Assembly (NCBI GenBank): GCA_963677625.2
Contig: CAXXSW010000004.1
Span: 558,001 to 622,000, forward strand
Direction: 5' to 3'
Origin: UBA1351 sp963677625
GTDB lineage: Bacteria; Bacillota; Clostridia; Lachnospirales; Vallitaleaceae
DNA length: 64,000 nt
Positions within the stretch are counted from its first letter, which is position 1. The number at the start of each line of letters is the position of its first letter. Below, one piece after another: positions 8,536 through 17,156 of the stretch. The notes under the pieces were generated by a model that did not search any database, had not been told where the DNA came from, and saw nothing but the letters and a program-made list of their open reading frames with translations. The position numbers and the translations under genes were made by a program.

Positions 8536-10530
8536 TTAGCCAACATCCTTATACTGAAGTTGATAAAGGTTGTAATAAAGTCCACCTTCTGCCAAGAGCT
8601 CCTGATGATTTCCGATTTCCCTAACGACTCCCTTATGTAGAACAATAATCTTATCAGCATGTTGGATAGTCGATAAACGATGGGCAACAACCAGGGTTGT
8701 CCTCCCTTTCATTAACTTATCTAAAGCATCCTGTATAAGCATTTCTGTTTCAGTGTCAATGTTAGCTGTTGCCTCGTCCAATACCAAAACCGATGGCTTA
8801 TAGGCTAATGTTCTAGCAAAAGACAATAGTTGGCGTTGGCCTGTTGAATAGGTTGCTCCTCTTTCATATGTATGCTCTTCATAAGCCTTTGGCAATTTGG
8901 AAATAAAATGATGGGCATTGACATACTTAGAAGCTTCCACGATCTCAGTTCCTGTAATAGATGGATTCTTCAACCGTATATTGGAATTTATATCACCAGT
9001 AAAAACAAATACATCCTGAAGCATCTGGCCTATATATTTACGTAGCGATTGCTTCTTAATCCTATAAATTGGAATATCGTCAATAAGAATCTGTCCCTTT
9101 TGTATCTCATAATATCTACTGATCAGGTTTAAGATAGAAGTTTTACCAGCACCAGTAGCTCCTACAAAGGCCGCAGTTTCCCCTGGTTCAACAAGAAAAC
9201 TCACGTCCTTAAGAACCCAGTTTTCCTTTTCATAGGCAAACCATACATTCTTAAACTCAATTTTACCAACAATTCCATCAATATCTATAGCTTCTTCTCT
9301 ATCATGGATAATAGACTCATCATCAAGAAGGGTAAATATTTTTTCAGCTGATGCCATAGCTGACTGCAATATATTAAACTGCTCTGCTAATTGCTGAATT
9401 GGATCAAAGAATTGAGATACATATTGAAGGAACATAACTAAAACGCCAATGGACATCATGCCTTCAATTACCATATTGCCCCCAAAATAGAGTGTAATAG
9501 CCATGGCTAAAATATAAAGAAAATACATAGATGGTCTAAATATTGAGAATATCAATAGTTGCTTCAAATTGGCTTTTTTTAGTAGATTATTGTCATTCCT
9601 AAATTTCTCATAAACCTCTTTCTCTCTGGCAAAAATCTGAACAATTCTCATACCGGATATATGTTCAGATAAAAAGGCATTAATAGCAGCTACCCTTGTT
9701 CGTACATCACGGTAGACCTTTCTAGAAAATTTTCTGAAAAGAAATGCACTTAAAAGAATCAAGGGTATAACACTAAAAACAAACATAGCCATTTTAAAAT
9801 TCAAGACTATCATCATTCCAGCAATACCGATAATCATTAAACCATTCTTAACAGAATTCACAATAACACTGGTATACATTTCATTTAAGACTTCTGTGTC
9901 ATTAGTTACCCGTGTGACTATTTTACCCACTGGTTGATTATTAAAAAACTGTACGGATAGGCTTTGAATATGCTCAAAAATCTCGTTCCTTATCTTATAT
10001 ATGATTTTCTGACCTGTATATTGCAATAGCAACATCTGACCGTAATTGACAAGCAAACTTAGAGCAGTTAATCCAATAAAAATAAGTGTGATCCAACCCA
10101 ATTTAGTAAAATCCTGTGAACGAAAAACCTTTATCTCTTCTTGACCAATCTGCTTAAATACATATTCTTTACCAGAAATCTCAACCTGTATAGATTGACC
10201 ATCAGCTTCTAGAATCTTTTTTGTTTCAAAACCGGTATCATATACCTCTTTATCCAGATGATCCACTAAATAATAGTGTCGACCATCCTCATCTAAAATT
10301 AAAGTAGATATGTAAGCCTTACCATCAATATCTTCCTCAATAACCTTATCATAATTAGATATAACTTCATCTACAGCAGATCCAACCAAAAAAGGTCTTG
10401 CAAGATCAATCCCGATAACAAAGATCAAAAGAATCAATGAAATAGCAATATATCTTTTATATCCATCTGTATAGCCTAAAAGTCTTCGGATCAATTGGCG
10501 ATCCTGACCCTCTTGTTTTATCTCTTCCAT
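8536..10530 (-). CDS. Heterodimeric ABC exporter, large subunit (BmrD/TM288-like)
   Basis: Six-span ABC exporter half with a C-terminal ATPase, 664 residues. Between the first two membrane helices (about residues 50 and 145) there is a ~90-residue polar extracellular insert, a feature of BmrD-type subunits. ATPase motifs: Walker A GATGAGKT 457-464, degenerate signature YSTGQ 561-565, canonical Walker B ending LDE586, switch His617. It pairs with the upstream gene 10540-12273, which carries the complementary degenerate site. Together they form one canonical and one degenerate ATP site, as known for BmrCD and TM287/288. Likely multidrug or lipid export at the plasma membrane; substrate unknown. 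Only nine nt separate it from its partner. Confidence 0.9.
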   Translation of the reverse strand: MEEIKQEGQDRQLIRRLLGYTDGYKRYIAISLILLIFVIGIDLARPFLVGSAVDEVISNYDKVIEEDIDGKAYISTLILDEDGRHYYLVDHLDKEVYDTGFETKKILEADGQSIQVEISGKEYVFKQIGQEEIKVFRSQDFTKLGWITLIFIGLTALSLLVNYGQMLLLQYTGQKIIYKIRNEIFEHIQSLSVQFFNNQPVGKIVTRVTNDTEVLNEMYTSVIVNSVKNGLMIIGIAGMMIVLNFKMAMFVFSVIPLILLSAFLFRKFSRKVYRDVRTRVAAINAFLSEHISGMRIVQIFAREKEVYEKFRNDNNLLKKANLKQLLIFSIFRPSMYFLYILAMAITLYFGGNMVIEGMMSIGVLVMFLQYVSQFFDPIQQLAEQFNILQSAMASAEKIFTLLDDESIIHDREEAIDIDGIVGKIEFKNVWFAYEKENWVLKDVSFLVEPGETAAFVGATGAGKTSILNLISRYYEIQKGQILIDDIPIYRIKKQSLRKYIGQMLQDVFVFTGDINSNIRLKNPSITGTEIVEASKYVNAHHFISKLPKAYEEHTYERGATYSTGQRQLLSFARTLAYKPSVLVLDEATANIDTETEMLIQDALDKLMKGRTTLVVAHRLSTIQHADKIIVLHKGVVREIGNHQELLAEGGLYYNLYQLQYKDVG

Positions 10531-10539
10531 ATTCCCCTC

Positions 10540-12273
10540 CTACTCTGTCTCTGAAATAGACGCTTCCAATTGCTGTTTTTCAACCATAGACTGATAGATA
10601 CCTCCTAAGGCAACCAGTTCATCATGGGTTCCTTGTTCAACCAATTTGCCATCATCAAGGACTAAAATCATATCAGAATCCTTAACAGTTGATATTCTGT
10701 GGGCGATCGTTATTGTAGTCTTACCTTCTCTAACCTCTTTAAGATGTCCAAGAATACGTTCTTCTGTCTTGGTATCAACTGCTGAAACAGCATCATCTAA
10801 AATAAGAACCTTTGGATCTTTTATTAAGGCTCTAGAAATGGATACTCTCTGCTTTTGTCCACCGGATAAGGTAACTCCGCGTTCTCCAACAATCGTTTCA
10901 TAGCCCTCTTCAAACTCGATAATATTATCATGTACATCCACATTAATCGCTGCTGCTTCAATAGAGGCTATACTAGGTTCATCTATACCAAATCCAATAT
11001 TATGACTAATAGTATCAGAAAAAAGAAAAGAATCCTGAGGCACATAACCTATACTGGATCTGAGCTTTTTCAGGGGCCAGTCTTTAATCATAACATCATC
11101 TACCATAAGACTTCCCTCTTCTACATCAAAGAGACGCATAATTAGGCTCACCAAGCTAGTCTTTCCACTTCCTGTCCTGCCAACAATACCGATGTGTTGA
11201 CCTTCTTCAATAGTTAGGGAAATATCAGAAAGAGCGTAAGCTTCTGTTTCAGGATATTGAAAGTTCATATGGTCCATAACAATCTTTCCCTTTAATTCAC
11301 CATCATAAAGTTCTTCTTTGTCCTGAATTTCAGGTACAACATTCAATATATCATTAAATCTATTTACTGATGCCATTCCTTGTGAAAAAATATTAATAAA
11401 CCATCCAAGAGCTATCATGGGCCATACTAACATCATAATATACTGAATAAACGCAACTAATTCACCAAGAGTTATTTGTCCAATCATAGCCATTCGCCCA
11501 CCTACATAAAGGGCAATAGTAATCGATATCCCACTAATCATCATAGCTAGTGGGAAAATTAAGGCTTGAATCTTGACAACTCGCATATTTTTACCGTAAT
11601 TATCCTGGTTAACCTCTTTAAACCGTAAAATTTCAAAACTTTCCTGGACGAAGGCCTTTATAACACGAATACCTGATATAGATTCCTGAACAATATCAGA
11701 CATATAAGCAAAGGCTTCTTGTTTTTCCTTAAACCGACGCCTCATGACTTCACCTAACAAAAGACTTCCAATAGCAATGATCGGCATTGGAAGCACTGCC
11801 AATATGGTCAATGATAAATTAGTTGAACGAATCATTTTTGTAATAACGATACCTGTCATAGTCACCGTATCCAGCATCATAAGAACCCCTGGGCCTACTA
11901 ACATGCGTATGGCATTCAGATCATTAGTTGCATATGCCATCAAATCACCAGTTTTCTGTTTATTATAAAAGCTTGGGCTCAAGGTTTCCAAGTGACTAAA
12001 AAAATCATTTCTCAAATGGTATTCTATATGTCTAGCAGTTCCGAAAACATGCATTCTCCATATAAAACGAAAAACCACAACTCCACCTCCAATGAGAAGA
12101 AGCCACAGCATCATAGACATTAGGTCTGTATTAGTAATTGTTTCTTGCTGCAGGCCATCAGTGACCTGGCCCGTCAACTCAGGTATTTTTAATTGGAGAA
12201 TATCAACCATGATAACTGCAGAAAGTCCAATCAAATATCTCCAATAGTACTTTTTAAAGTATTTTTTTAGCAT
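10540..12273 (-). CDS. Heterodimeric ABC exporter, small subunit (BmrC/TM287-like)
   Basis: ABC exporter half of 577 residues from the chosen ATG at 12273 (GGGAG five nt upstream; an in-frame codon at 12291 lacks a proper site). Six membrane helices occupy residues 15-300. ATPase motifs: Walker A GRTGSGKT 365-372, canonical signature LSGGQ 469-473, and Walker B LILDD, where the catalytic Glu is Asp494. The Asp marks the degenerate ATP site, and the intact LSGGQ completes the partner's canonical site. It acts only as a heterodimer with 8536-10530. First gene of a two-gene operon. Confidence 0.9.
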   Translation of the reverse strand: MLKKYFKKYYWRYLIGLSAVIMVDILQLKIPELTGQVTDGLQQETITNTDLMSMMLWLLLIGGGVVVFRFIWRMHVFGTARHIEYHLRNDFFSHLETLSPSFYNKQKTGDLMAYATNDLNAIRMLVGPGVLMMLDTVTMTGIVITKMIRSTNLSLTILAVLPMPIIAIGSLLLGEVMRRRFKEKQEAFAYMSDIVQESISGIRVIKAFVQESFEILRFKEVNQDNYGKNMRVVKIQALIFPLAMMISGISITIALYVGGRMAMIGQITLGELVAFIQYIMMLVWPMIALGWFINIFSQGMASVNRFNDILNVVPEIQDKEELYDGELKGKIVMDHMNFQYPETEAYALSDISLTIEEGQHIGIVGRTGSGKTSLVSLIMRLFDVEEGSLMVDDVMIKDWPLKKLRSSIGYVPQDSFLFSDTISHNIGFGIDEPSIASIEAAAINVDVHDNIIEFEEGYETIVGERGVTLSGGQKQRVSISRALIKDPKVLILDDAVSAVDTKTEERILGHLKEVREGKTTITIAHRISTVKDSDMILVLDDGKLVEQGTHDELVALGGIYQSMVEKQQLEASISETE

Positions 12274-12388
12274 AGTTACTCCCTTCCACATCCCATTTTA
12301 CGTAAACTCTATTATATCATAAGTTGCATCCCTATAAAACAATTCTATAAGACCAATTAGTCTTGACATGAATATTGTAAATATAAAA

Positions 12389-12425
12389 GAGCATTACACT
12401 AGCTATTAATGCTAATGTAATGCTC
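12389..12425 (-). terminator. Terminator of the SLH protein gene
   Basis: A 9-bp perfect stem GAGCATTAC / GTAATGCTC. On the minus strand it is followed by TTTTATATTT. It lies 40 nt beyond the SLH gene stop. Confidence 0.75.
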
Positions 12426-12465
12426 CTATTAAACTCATATCAATTTTCTTAAAAATAATAATGTC

Positions 12466-13857
12466 TTAAGGTAGTACATAGGTTAGAGTATTTGACGGAG
12501 CATAATATGATTGTCCGTTCAACTTATATACAGCAGTTATTGAAATATAGTAGGTTTCACCTGAATTCAGACTTCCTCCAACATCTCCTCCAACATAACT
12601 CTGTCCTTCCTTAATAAAGTAATCTGAATCCTGTCGGTCAGATATAAAGGTCAGATATCCATCACCTGGATAAATAGGTGTTGAATCAGTCTTAGATAGA
12701 ACAACCTTATAGTATACAAATCCATCAGCAGGAGTCTCTGTCCAGTCCAATTTAACTCCACCATCATCAACATATCCTGATAGTGTAGGTTTCAAACTAT
12801 CCAGCTCAGGAACAGTTTCCTCTTCTACTTCAGGCACTGTAATTGTAGCAACGTTACTGGTGTAATAAAGAGAACCTTCATATACAGCTGTAATAGCCAC
12901 ATAATAGCTTTCACCTGGTTCCAGTTTGCTTACATCTCCTCCATAGAGTCCTTGCCATGGTTGCAGATAAGTCGATGTCGTTGTCACACTATTAATAACT
13001 TGAGCATAACCATTGCTTGGATAGGAAGGTGTAGAATCAGTCTTGGAAACTACCACTTTATAATATTTGAAGTCTTGATGATAAACTTCAGTCCAATCCA
13101 GTTTAATTTTCTTATCCAACTGTTCTACAGTCAGCACGGGTGTCATTTCATAATCAACAGGATCCTCTTCTGAATCAATAATGACTTTTTCCTCATCAAA
13201 AACAACTTTTTCACCATCAATTAAACGAAACAAAAGAGTAGCCGCCTCTGCCCTTTTCAAGGTATTTCTCGCTCCAAAATTACCCTGACCATCACCAATC
13301 ATAATACCTTCTTCAACAGCTTTAGCTACATAAGGTCTCAGCTTCTGCGAAATAGTATCTTCATCCTTAAACTGGTCAAGAATAGTCAAATCAACTCCAT
13401 CAATACTAATTCCCAATCCTCTTACAATAGCAACAGCCATATCTTCTCTCTCTGCGTCGGCTGTTGGTCTAAAATTATATTTATCACCTGTTTGATAACC
13501 TGTTAAATAAAATTTTCCTGTTTCCACATACTTATAGGCCCAATCATTTCGTCCCACATCTTGAAAATAAGGAGATGAAGGACTAATCGTATCTAATTGA
13601 AGAGTCATCACCATCATCTTGGCAAATTCCTGTCGAGAAACCTTATCACTTGGACCAAAACGACCATCACCATAACCGTTAATAATGTTATAATCAGACA
13701 TCACTTTAATATAGTCATATGCCCAATGATCCTCATCCACATCTGTGAAACGACCACCATTGTCTCCTGTATACATACTACGCGCATGAACTGTTACCGT
13801 TGACAGTGCTAATACTAAGACCAGCACAATACTAAAAATTTTCCTCTTATGCTTCAT
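12466..13857 (-). CDS. Exported SLH-domain protein with two Fn3-like repeats
   Basis: 463 residues, exported by a clear signal peptide (KHKRK then a hydrophobic run, cleavage likely after VHA at about 25). Three S-layer homology domains follow at about 35-90, 95-150 and 155-215; SLH triplets bind pyruvylated secondary cell-wall polymer. The C-terminal half contains two ~100-residue repeats (about 245-350 and 355-463), each with KLDWTE, YYKVVxSKTDSTPxYP and a final YY-I-ITAVY strand pattern, which look like Fn3-type beta domains. It is probably a peptidoglycan-surface protein. The pyruvyl transferase CsaB encoded at 21572-22663 would make its ligand. Monocistronic, with its own terminator. The function of the repeat domains is unknown. 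Confidence 0.88.
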   Translation of the reverse strand: MKHKRKIFSIVLVLVLALSTVTVHARSMYTGDNGGRFTDVDEDHWAYDYIKVMSDYNIINGYGDGRFGPSDKVSRQEFAKMMVMTLQLDTISPSSPYFQDVGRNDWAYKYVETGKFYLTGYQTGDKYNFRPTADAEREDMAVAIVRGLGISIDGVDLTILDQFKDEDTISQKLRPYVAKAVEEGIMIGDGQGNFGARNTLKRAEAATLLFRLIDGEKVVFDEEKVIIDSEEDPVDYEMTPVLTVEQLDKKIKLDWTEVYHQDFKYYKVVVSKTDSTPSYPSNGYAQVINSVTTTSTYLQPWQGLYGGDVSKLEPGESYYVAITAVYEGSLYYTSNVATITVPEVEEETVPELDSLKPTLSGYVDDGGVKLDWTETPADGFVYYKVVLSKTDSTPIYPGDGYLTFISDRQDSDYFIKEGQSYVGGDVGGSLNSGETYYISITAVYKLNGQSYYAPSNTLTYVLP

Positions 13858-13897
13858 AATTACCTCCTAAAAAATCATTTTCATATTTTTGAAGGCC

Positions 13898-13966
13898 CCT
13901 TTAGTAATATTTTCTCACAGGTCTAGGTTATGACAAATAGGACTTTGCTACTAAAAGGACCATTTT
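13898..13966 (-). other. Imperfect inverted repeat in the leader of the SLH gene
   Basis: CCTTTAGTA near 13898 faces TACTAAAAGG near 13952, about 45 nt apart, with one bulged base. On the minus strand this would form a long-range hairpin some 40-110 nt upstream of the SLH gene start. It does not match any riboswitch I recognise. Low confidence. Confidence 0.3.
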
Positions 13967-14075
13967 AAGTCATAATTAACTTTTTATTCATATGTGAGTT
14001 ACATTTTAGTCATCTTAGTGCAAGAAATAAGAGCAATATTTGTCATTAGATAGAACTTTTCTATATAATAAGAAA

Positions 14076-14101
14076 AAACCGTCCACATGAGTAAACGGTT
14101 T
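14076..14101 (-). terminator. Terminator after the LytTR regulator
   Basis: AAACCGT / ACGGTTT stem with a 12-nt loop. On the minus strand the right arm runs into TTTTTTC, a good U-tract. It ends the nfeD-floA-orf-LytTR run of genes. Confidence 0.8.
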
Positions 14102-14128
14102 AAATATAGTATCATCGTCAATATTCTT

Positions 14129-14869
14129 TTAAAGAGGATTAAAAATCGTCTCTAATATTTTAGCTTTCTCCTTCGTTAAAAGAGCGTCTTTCTTAGTACC
14201 TTTCAGCTTAACTACATATGTCCAGCGTCCATAGATACTCATCTTTTCAATTCTATCCAGGCGGATGATATAAGATTTATGGGTTCTGAGAAATTCATCT
14301 TCTGGTAATAAAGCTTCTAATTCACCTAAAGGCTTATTGATTGCAAAATGATCTCTTTCTGTAATGATAACAGAAGAACGATTTTCTCTTTCAATCATAA
14401 TAATATCTTCTGGTTTAACTACTACCAAACCATCTTTCACCTTAAGAAGCAGGTCATTACTGACAGCCTCAACCTTCTCCTGAACTTCATTAACAGAGTC
14501 TTCCTGGGCTTGCCTAAACTCACACATTCTCTTAATGGTCTGTTTCAACCGATCCAGTTTAAATGGTTTCACCATGTAATCAAAAGCATAAAGTTCAAAT
14601 GCTTCCTGCATATATTCTTCATGTGCAGTAACAAAAACCACCATACACTTAGGATTGATGTCTAATATCAACTTAGCAGCCTCAATCCCATCAAGGGTTG
14701 GCATATCCACATCCAAAAAAGCTGCATCAAAGGTATTATCCTCAAAGGCTGCCACGGCTTCAGCTCCGTCAATAACTTCAGCACCAATCTCAATTTCATC
14801 TATCTTTTCCAAAGCTTTTTTAAGAACAAAACGCATGCTCTTGTCATCATCTGCAATTAAAACTCTCAT
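14129..14869 (-). CDS. LytTR-family response regulator
   Basis: 246 residues. The receiver domain (1-120) has the acidic pair DDD at 7-9, phospho-acceptor Asp53 in FLDVDMP, Thr81 in VTAHEE and Lys101 in VKPF. A short linker leads to a LytTR DNA-binding domain (about 140-246) with DIIMIERENRSSVI and FLRTHKSYIIRLDRIEKM, the family's conserved core. LytTR regulators usually work with AgrC/LytS-type kinases controlling cell-wall, competence or quorum functions. One such kinase (17157-18026) is encoded upstream on the same strand. The gene sits at the end of an nfeD-floA-orf-LytTR array, 11 nt after the preceding gene, so it is probably co-transcribed with the flotillin genes. Target genes unknown. 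Confidence 0.9.
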   Translation of the reverse strand: MRVLIADDDKSMRFVLKKALEKIDEIEIGAEVIDGAEAVAAFEDNTFDAAFLDVDMPTLDGIEAAKLILDINPKCMVVFVTAHEEYMQEAFELYAFDYMVKPFKLDRLKQTIKRMCEFRQAQEDSVNEVQEKVEAVSNDLLLKVKDGLVVVKPEDIIMIERENRSSVIITERDHFAINKPLGELEALLPEDEFLRTHKSYIIRLDRIEKMSIYGRWTYVVKLKGTKKDALLTKEKAKILETIFNPL

Positions 14870-14880
14870 GAAATCTTCCT

Positions 14881-15375
14881 TTACTGTAATGATTTTGGTT
14901 TTCCTAAAACCTCACTAAATATTATACCACGTTTCAGCTCACTTTTGGAAACTCCATTAAAAATCGGATGCCTAACTTTCTTCTTTGGTTTTTGAACTCC
15001 AAAAGCGTCCAGATGCTTACGATTATAAGCGCCTCCTTTGAGGTCCTTATACTTCTCAACGCCTTTTTTGTCCCTGTCTTGATAAGCCGTATCATTGGAA
15101 GCCTCAACCTGATTATACATATCAGCCTTATGGATATGCCTTGGTTCATCTTGACTTGATCTTTGTCTCTGATTTGGTCTATTCCGTCGAACTGACGGAA
15201 TAGACTTATCAACACTTCTGTCAACCTCTTGTCTACTAGCTTTTATTTGGTTATCAGGCATAGGCCTATTCATCTTCTTCATACCAGGTGGCAATTGACT
15301 GACACCAGACATGGTATTAATACTCTTAGAAATGCCTTTAACAAGACTGTTTGCTATACTTTTATATTGATTCAT
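14881..15375 (-). CDS. Basic, mostly disordered protein of unknown function
   Basis: 164 residues, not recognised. Low hydrophobicity, rich in Lys, Arg, Asp, Gln and Asn, with no signal peptide or membrane segment, so probably a largely disordered cytoplasmic protein. Only the last ~30 residues look like a conserved short helix (SELKRGIIFSEVLGKPKSLQ); similar tails occur in small Clostridia proteins. The start has a fair AAAGAGGCGATTTC. It lies between floA and the LytTR gene with 11 nt to the latter. It may be an adaptor for one of them; no function is assigned. Confidence 0.7.
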   Translation of the reverse strand: MNQYKSIANSLVKGISKSINTMSGVSQLPPGMKKMNRPMPDNQIKASRQEVDRSVDKSIPSVRRNRPNQRQRSSQDEPRHIHKADMYNQVEASNDTAYQDRDKKGVEKYKDLKGGAYNRKHLDAFGVQKPKKKVRHPIFNGVSKSELKRGIIFSEVLGKPKSLQ

Positions 15376-15449
15376 GAAATCGCCTCTTTCATGGTTCTAC
15401 ATCTAAGTCTTTAATGACTAAGAATTTGTCAATGATCTTTATCTTAGTC

Positions 15450-16451
15450 TTAGCTATCAGAACCTTCGCTGATTGATTCTCTCATATCAGTATCTGCTTT
15501 GATATTTTCAATTTTATAATAATCCATAACACCAAGTTGACCTTTTCTAAAAGCTTCCGCAATAGCCATAGGGATTTCAGCCTCCGCTTCAACCACCTTA
15601 GCTCGCATTTCTTCAACTCTTGCTTTCATTTCTTGTTCTTGTGCTATTGCAATGGCTCGTCTTTCTTCCGCTTTTGCCTGAGCGATTTCTTTATCAGCTT
15701 CTGCCTGTTCAATTTGAAGTCTTGCACCAATATTTTTACCGAGGTCAATATCTGCAATATCAATTGATAAAATTTCGAAAGCTGTTCCTGAGTCTAAACC
15801 TTTTGATAAAACTCGTTCAGAAATCATATCAGGATTTTCAAGGACTTCTTTATGACTTTCTGCACTACCTACAGTTGTTACAATACCTTCACCAACTCTT
15901 GCAATGACTGTTTCCTCACCAGCACCACCAACAAGTCTATCAAGATTGGCTCTTACTGTAACTCTTGCAAGGGCCTTAACTTCAATACCATTTTTGGCAA
16001 CTGCAATAACAAGTGGGGTTTCAATAATTTTGGGTTTTACACTCATTTTAACAGCTTCAAGTACATCTCTACCTGCAAGATCTATTGCCGTAGCATTCTC
16101 AAAACTTAACTCCAATTTTGCCTTATGCGCTGCAATTAAAGCATCGACAACTCGGCCTGGACGCCCACCTGCAAGAAGATGAGCTTCAAGTTCCTTAATA
16201 GGAATAAGAATGCCTGCTTTTGTTGATCGAATCAAGGGATGCACCACCTTGGCAGGTTTAACATTACGAAGTCTCATACCGATCAAGTCAATGAGACCTA
16301 CCTTGGCATTTGAGGTGATCGCTGCCACCCACAAACGGACGGGAATAAAACTAAAAAATACAGCAACCAGTAATACAATAAGTCCAACAATCAATAATGA
16401 ACCAATCTCAGCGATAAATCCGCTGCTAAGTAACGATAAACTTTGAATCAT
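15450..16451 (-). CDS. floA: Flotillin-like membrane scaffold FloA
   Basis: 333 residues, matching B. subtilis FloA (YqfA) in length and layout. An N-terminal membrane hairpin (about 8-35) is followed by the FloA-type SPFH-related core (RLRNVKPAKVVHPLIRSTKAG, LEAHLLAGGRPGRVVDALI, GLDSGTAFEILSIDIADIDLG) and then an Ala/Glu-rich coiled coil (EQAEADKEIAQAKAEERRA). Flotillins scaffold functional membrane microdomains in the inner leaflet. It is 18 nt downstream of an nfeD gene, the standard pair for bacterial flotillins. Assignment is secure. Confidence 0.93.
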   Translation of the reverse strand: MIQSLSLLSSGFIAEIGSLLIVGLIVLLVAVFFSFIPVRLWVAAITSNAKVGLIDLIGMRLRNVKPAKVVHPLIRSTKAGILIPIKELEAHLLAGGRPGRVVDALIAAHKAKLELSFENATAIDLAGRDVLEAVKMSVKPKIIETPLVIAVAKNGIEVKALARVTVRANLDRLVGGAGEETVIARVGEGIVTTVGSAESHKEVLENPDMISERVLSKGLDSGTAFEILSIDIADIDLGKNIGARLQIEQAEADKEIAQAKAEERRAIAIAQEQEMKARVEEMRAKVVEAEAEIPMAIAEAFRKGQLGVMDYYKIENIKADTDMRESISEGSDS

Positions 16452-16469
16452 AGTAACCCTCCTCTTAAA

Positions 16470-16925
16470 TTATAATTGTTTAACAAGAATTTTCTTGCCA
16501 TTAATTTCCTGTACTGTAACTTTACTTCCTTTTTCAATAAAATCGCCCCTTGTCAAAACATCTAAGCGAACACCATCAAAATCAGCCGTCCCCGATGGCC
16601 GTAAGGGTGTCAAAGCAACCCCTTCCTTCCCAAGGAAAAATTCCAACTTCTCATTCGGCTTCTCGTCTTCAATGGCCTCTTTAAGTATTAGAGGACTTTT
16701 TACGGATGATACAATCCTGTAAGCAATATACATAAGGATTACTGCTACAATCAATATTATCGTAAAGAGCAACAGTCCGCCAACAAATGTATCCGCTGTA
16801 AAAATAACGCCTGCCAATATAGATACAATACCAATAAGACCAGTTATTCCAAAGCTAGGAATAAAAATCTCAGCAACAAGTAATATCACTCCAATCACGA
16901 TTAAAATTAAAGCTATAGAATCCAT
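16470..16925 (-). CDS. NfeD-family membrane protein
   Basis: 151 residues: about three to four membrane helices in the first 85 residues (IALILIVIGVILLVAEIF, GIVSILAGVIF, LLFTIILIVAVILMYIAY) and a C-terminal OB-fold typical of NfeD (GKEGVALTPLRPSGTADFDGVRLDVLTRGDF). It is the short NfeD form without the protease domain, the usual partner of flotillin-type proteins. It is the first gene of the array that continues with floA 18 nt downstream. A terminator of the kinase gene at 17112-17143 lies upstream, so a promoter should lie in 16926-17110. Confidence 0.9.
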   Translation of the reverse strand: MDSIALILIVIGVILLVAEIFIPSFGITGLIGIVSILAGVIFTADTFVGGLLLFTIILIVAVILMYIAYRIVSSVKSPLILKEAIEDEKPNEKLEFFLGKEGVALTPLRPSGTADFDGVRLDVLTRGDFIEKGSKVTVQEINGKKILVKQL

Positions 16926-17111
16926 ATAATGCCTCCTTTCGCAAAATATACTGTTGTCTATAATACTATACTAACTGAAAAAAGCTTTTTATCAATGAAG
17001 TTTGTATGTAACCATCACTTTCATGTCTCAAATGTCGTAAGTACAGGAAATACAACGTACTAGTCATAAACTAGGCTTCTTTATCATCAGGTGACTGTAG
17101 CTCCCTATAAG

Positions 17112-17143
17112 AAAAAAAGTCTCCAAGTATAACCTGGTGACTT
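17112..17143 (-). terminator. Terminator of the sensor kinase gene
   Basis: AAGTCtCCAAG pairs with CTTGG... arms at 17117-17127 and 17133-17143 around a short loop. On the minus strand it is followed by TTTTTTTC. It lies just beyond the kinase stop and separates it from nfeD. Confidence 0.75.
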
Positions 17144-17156
17144 CTTCGCAAATACG

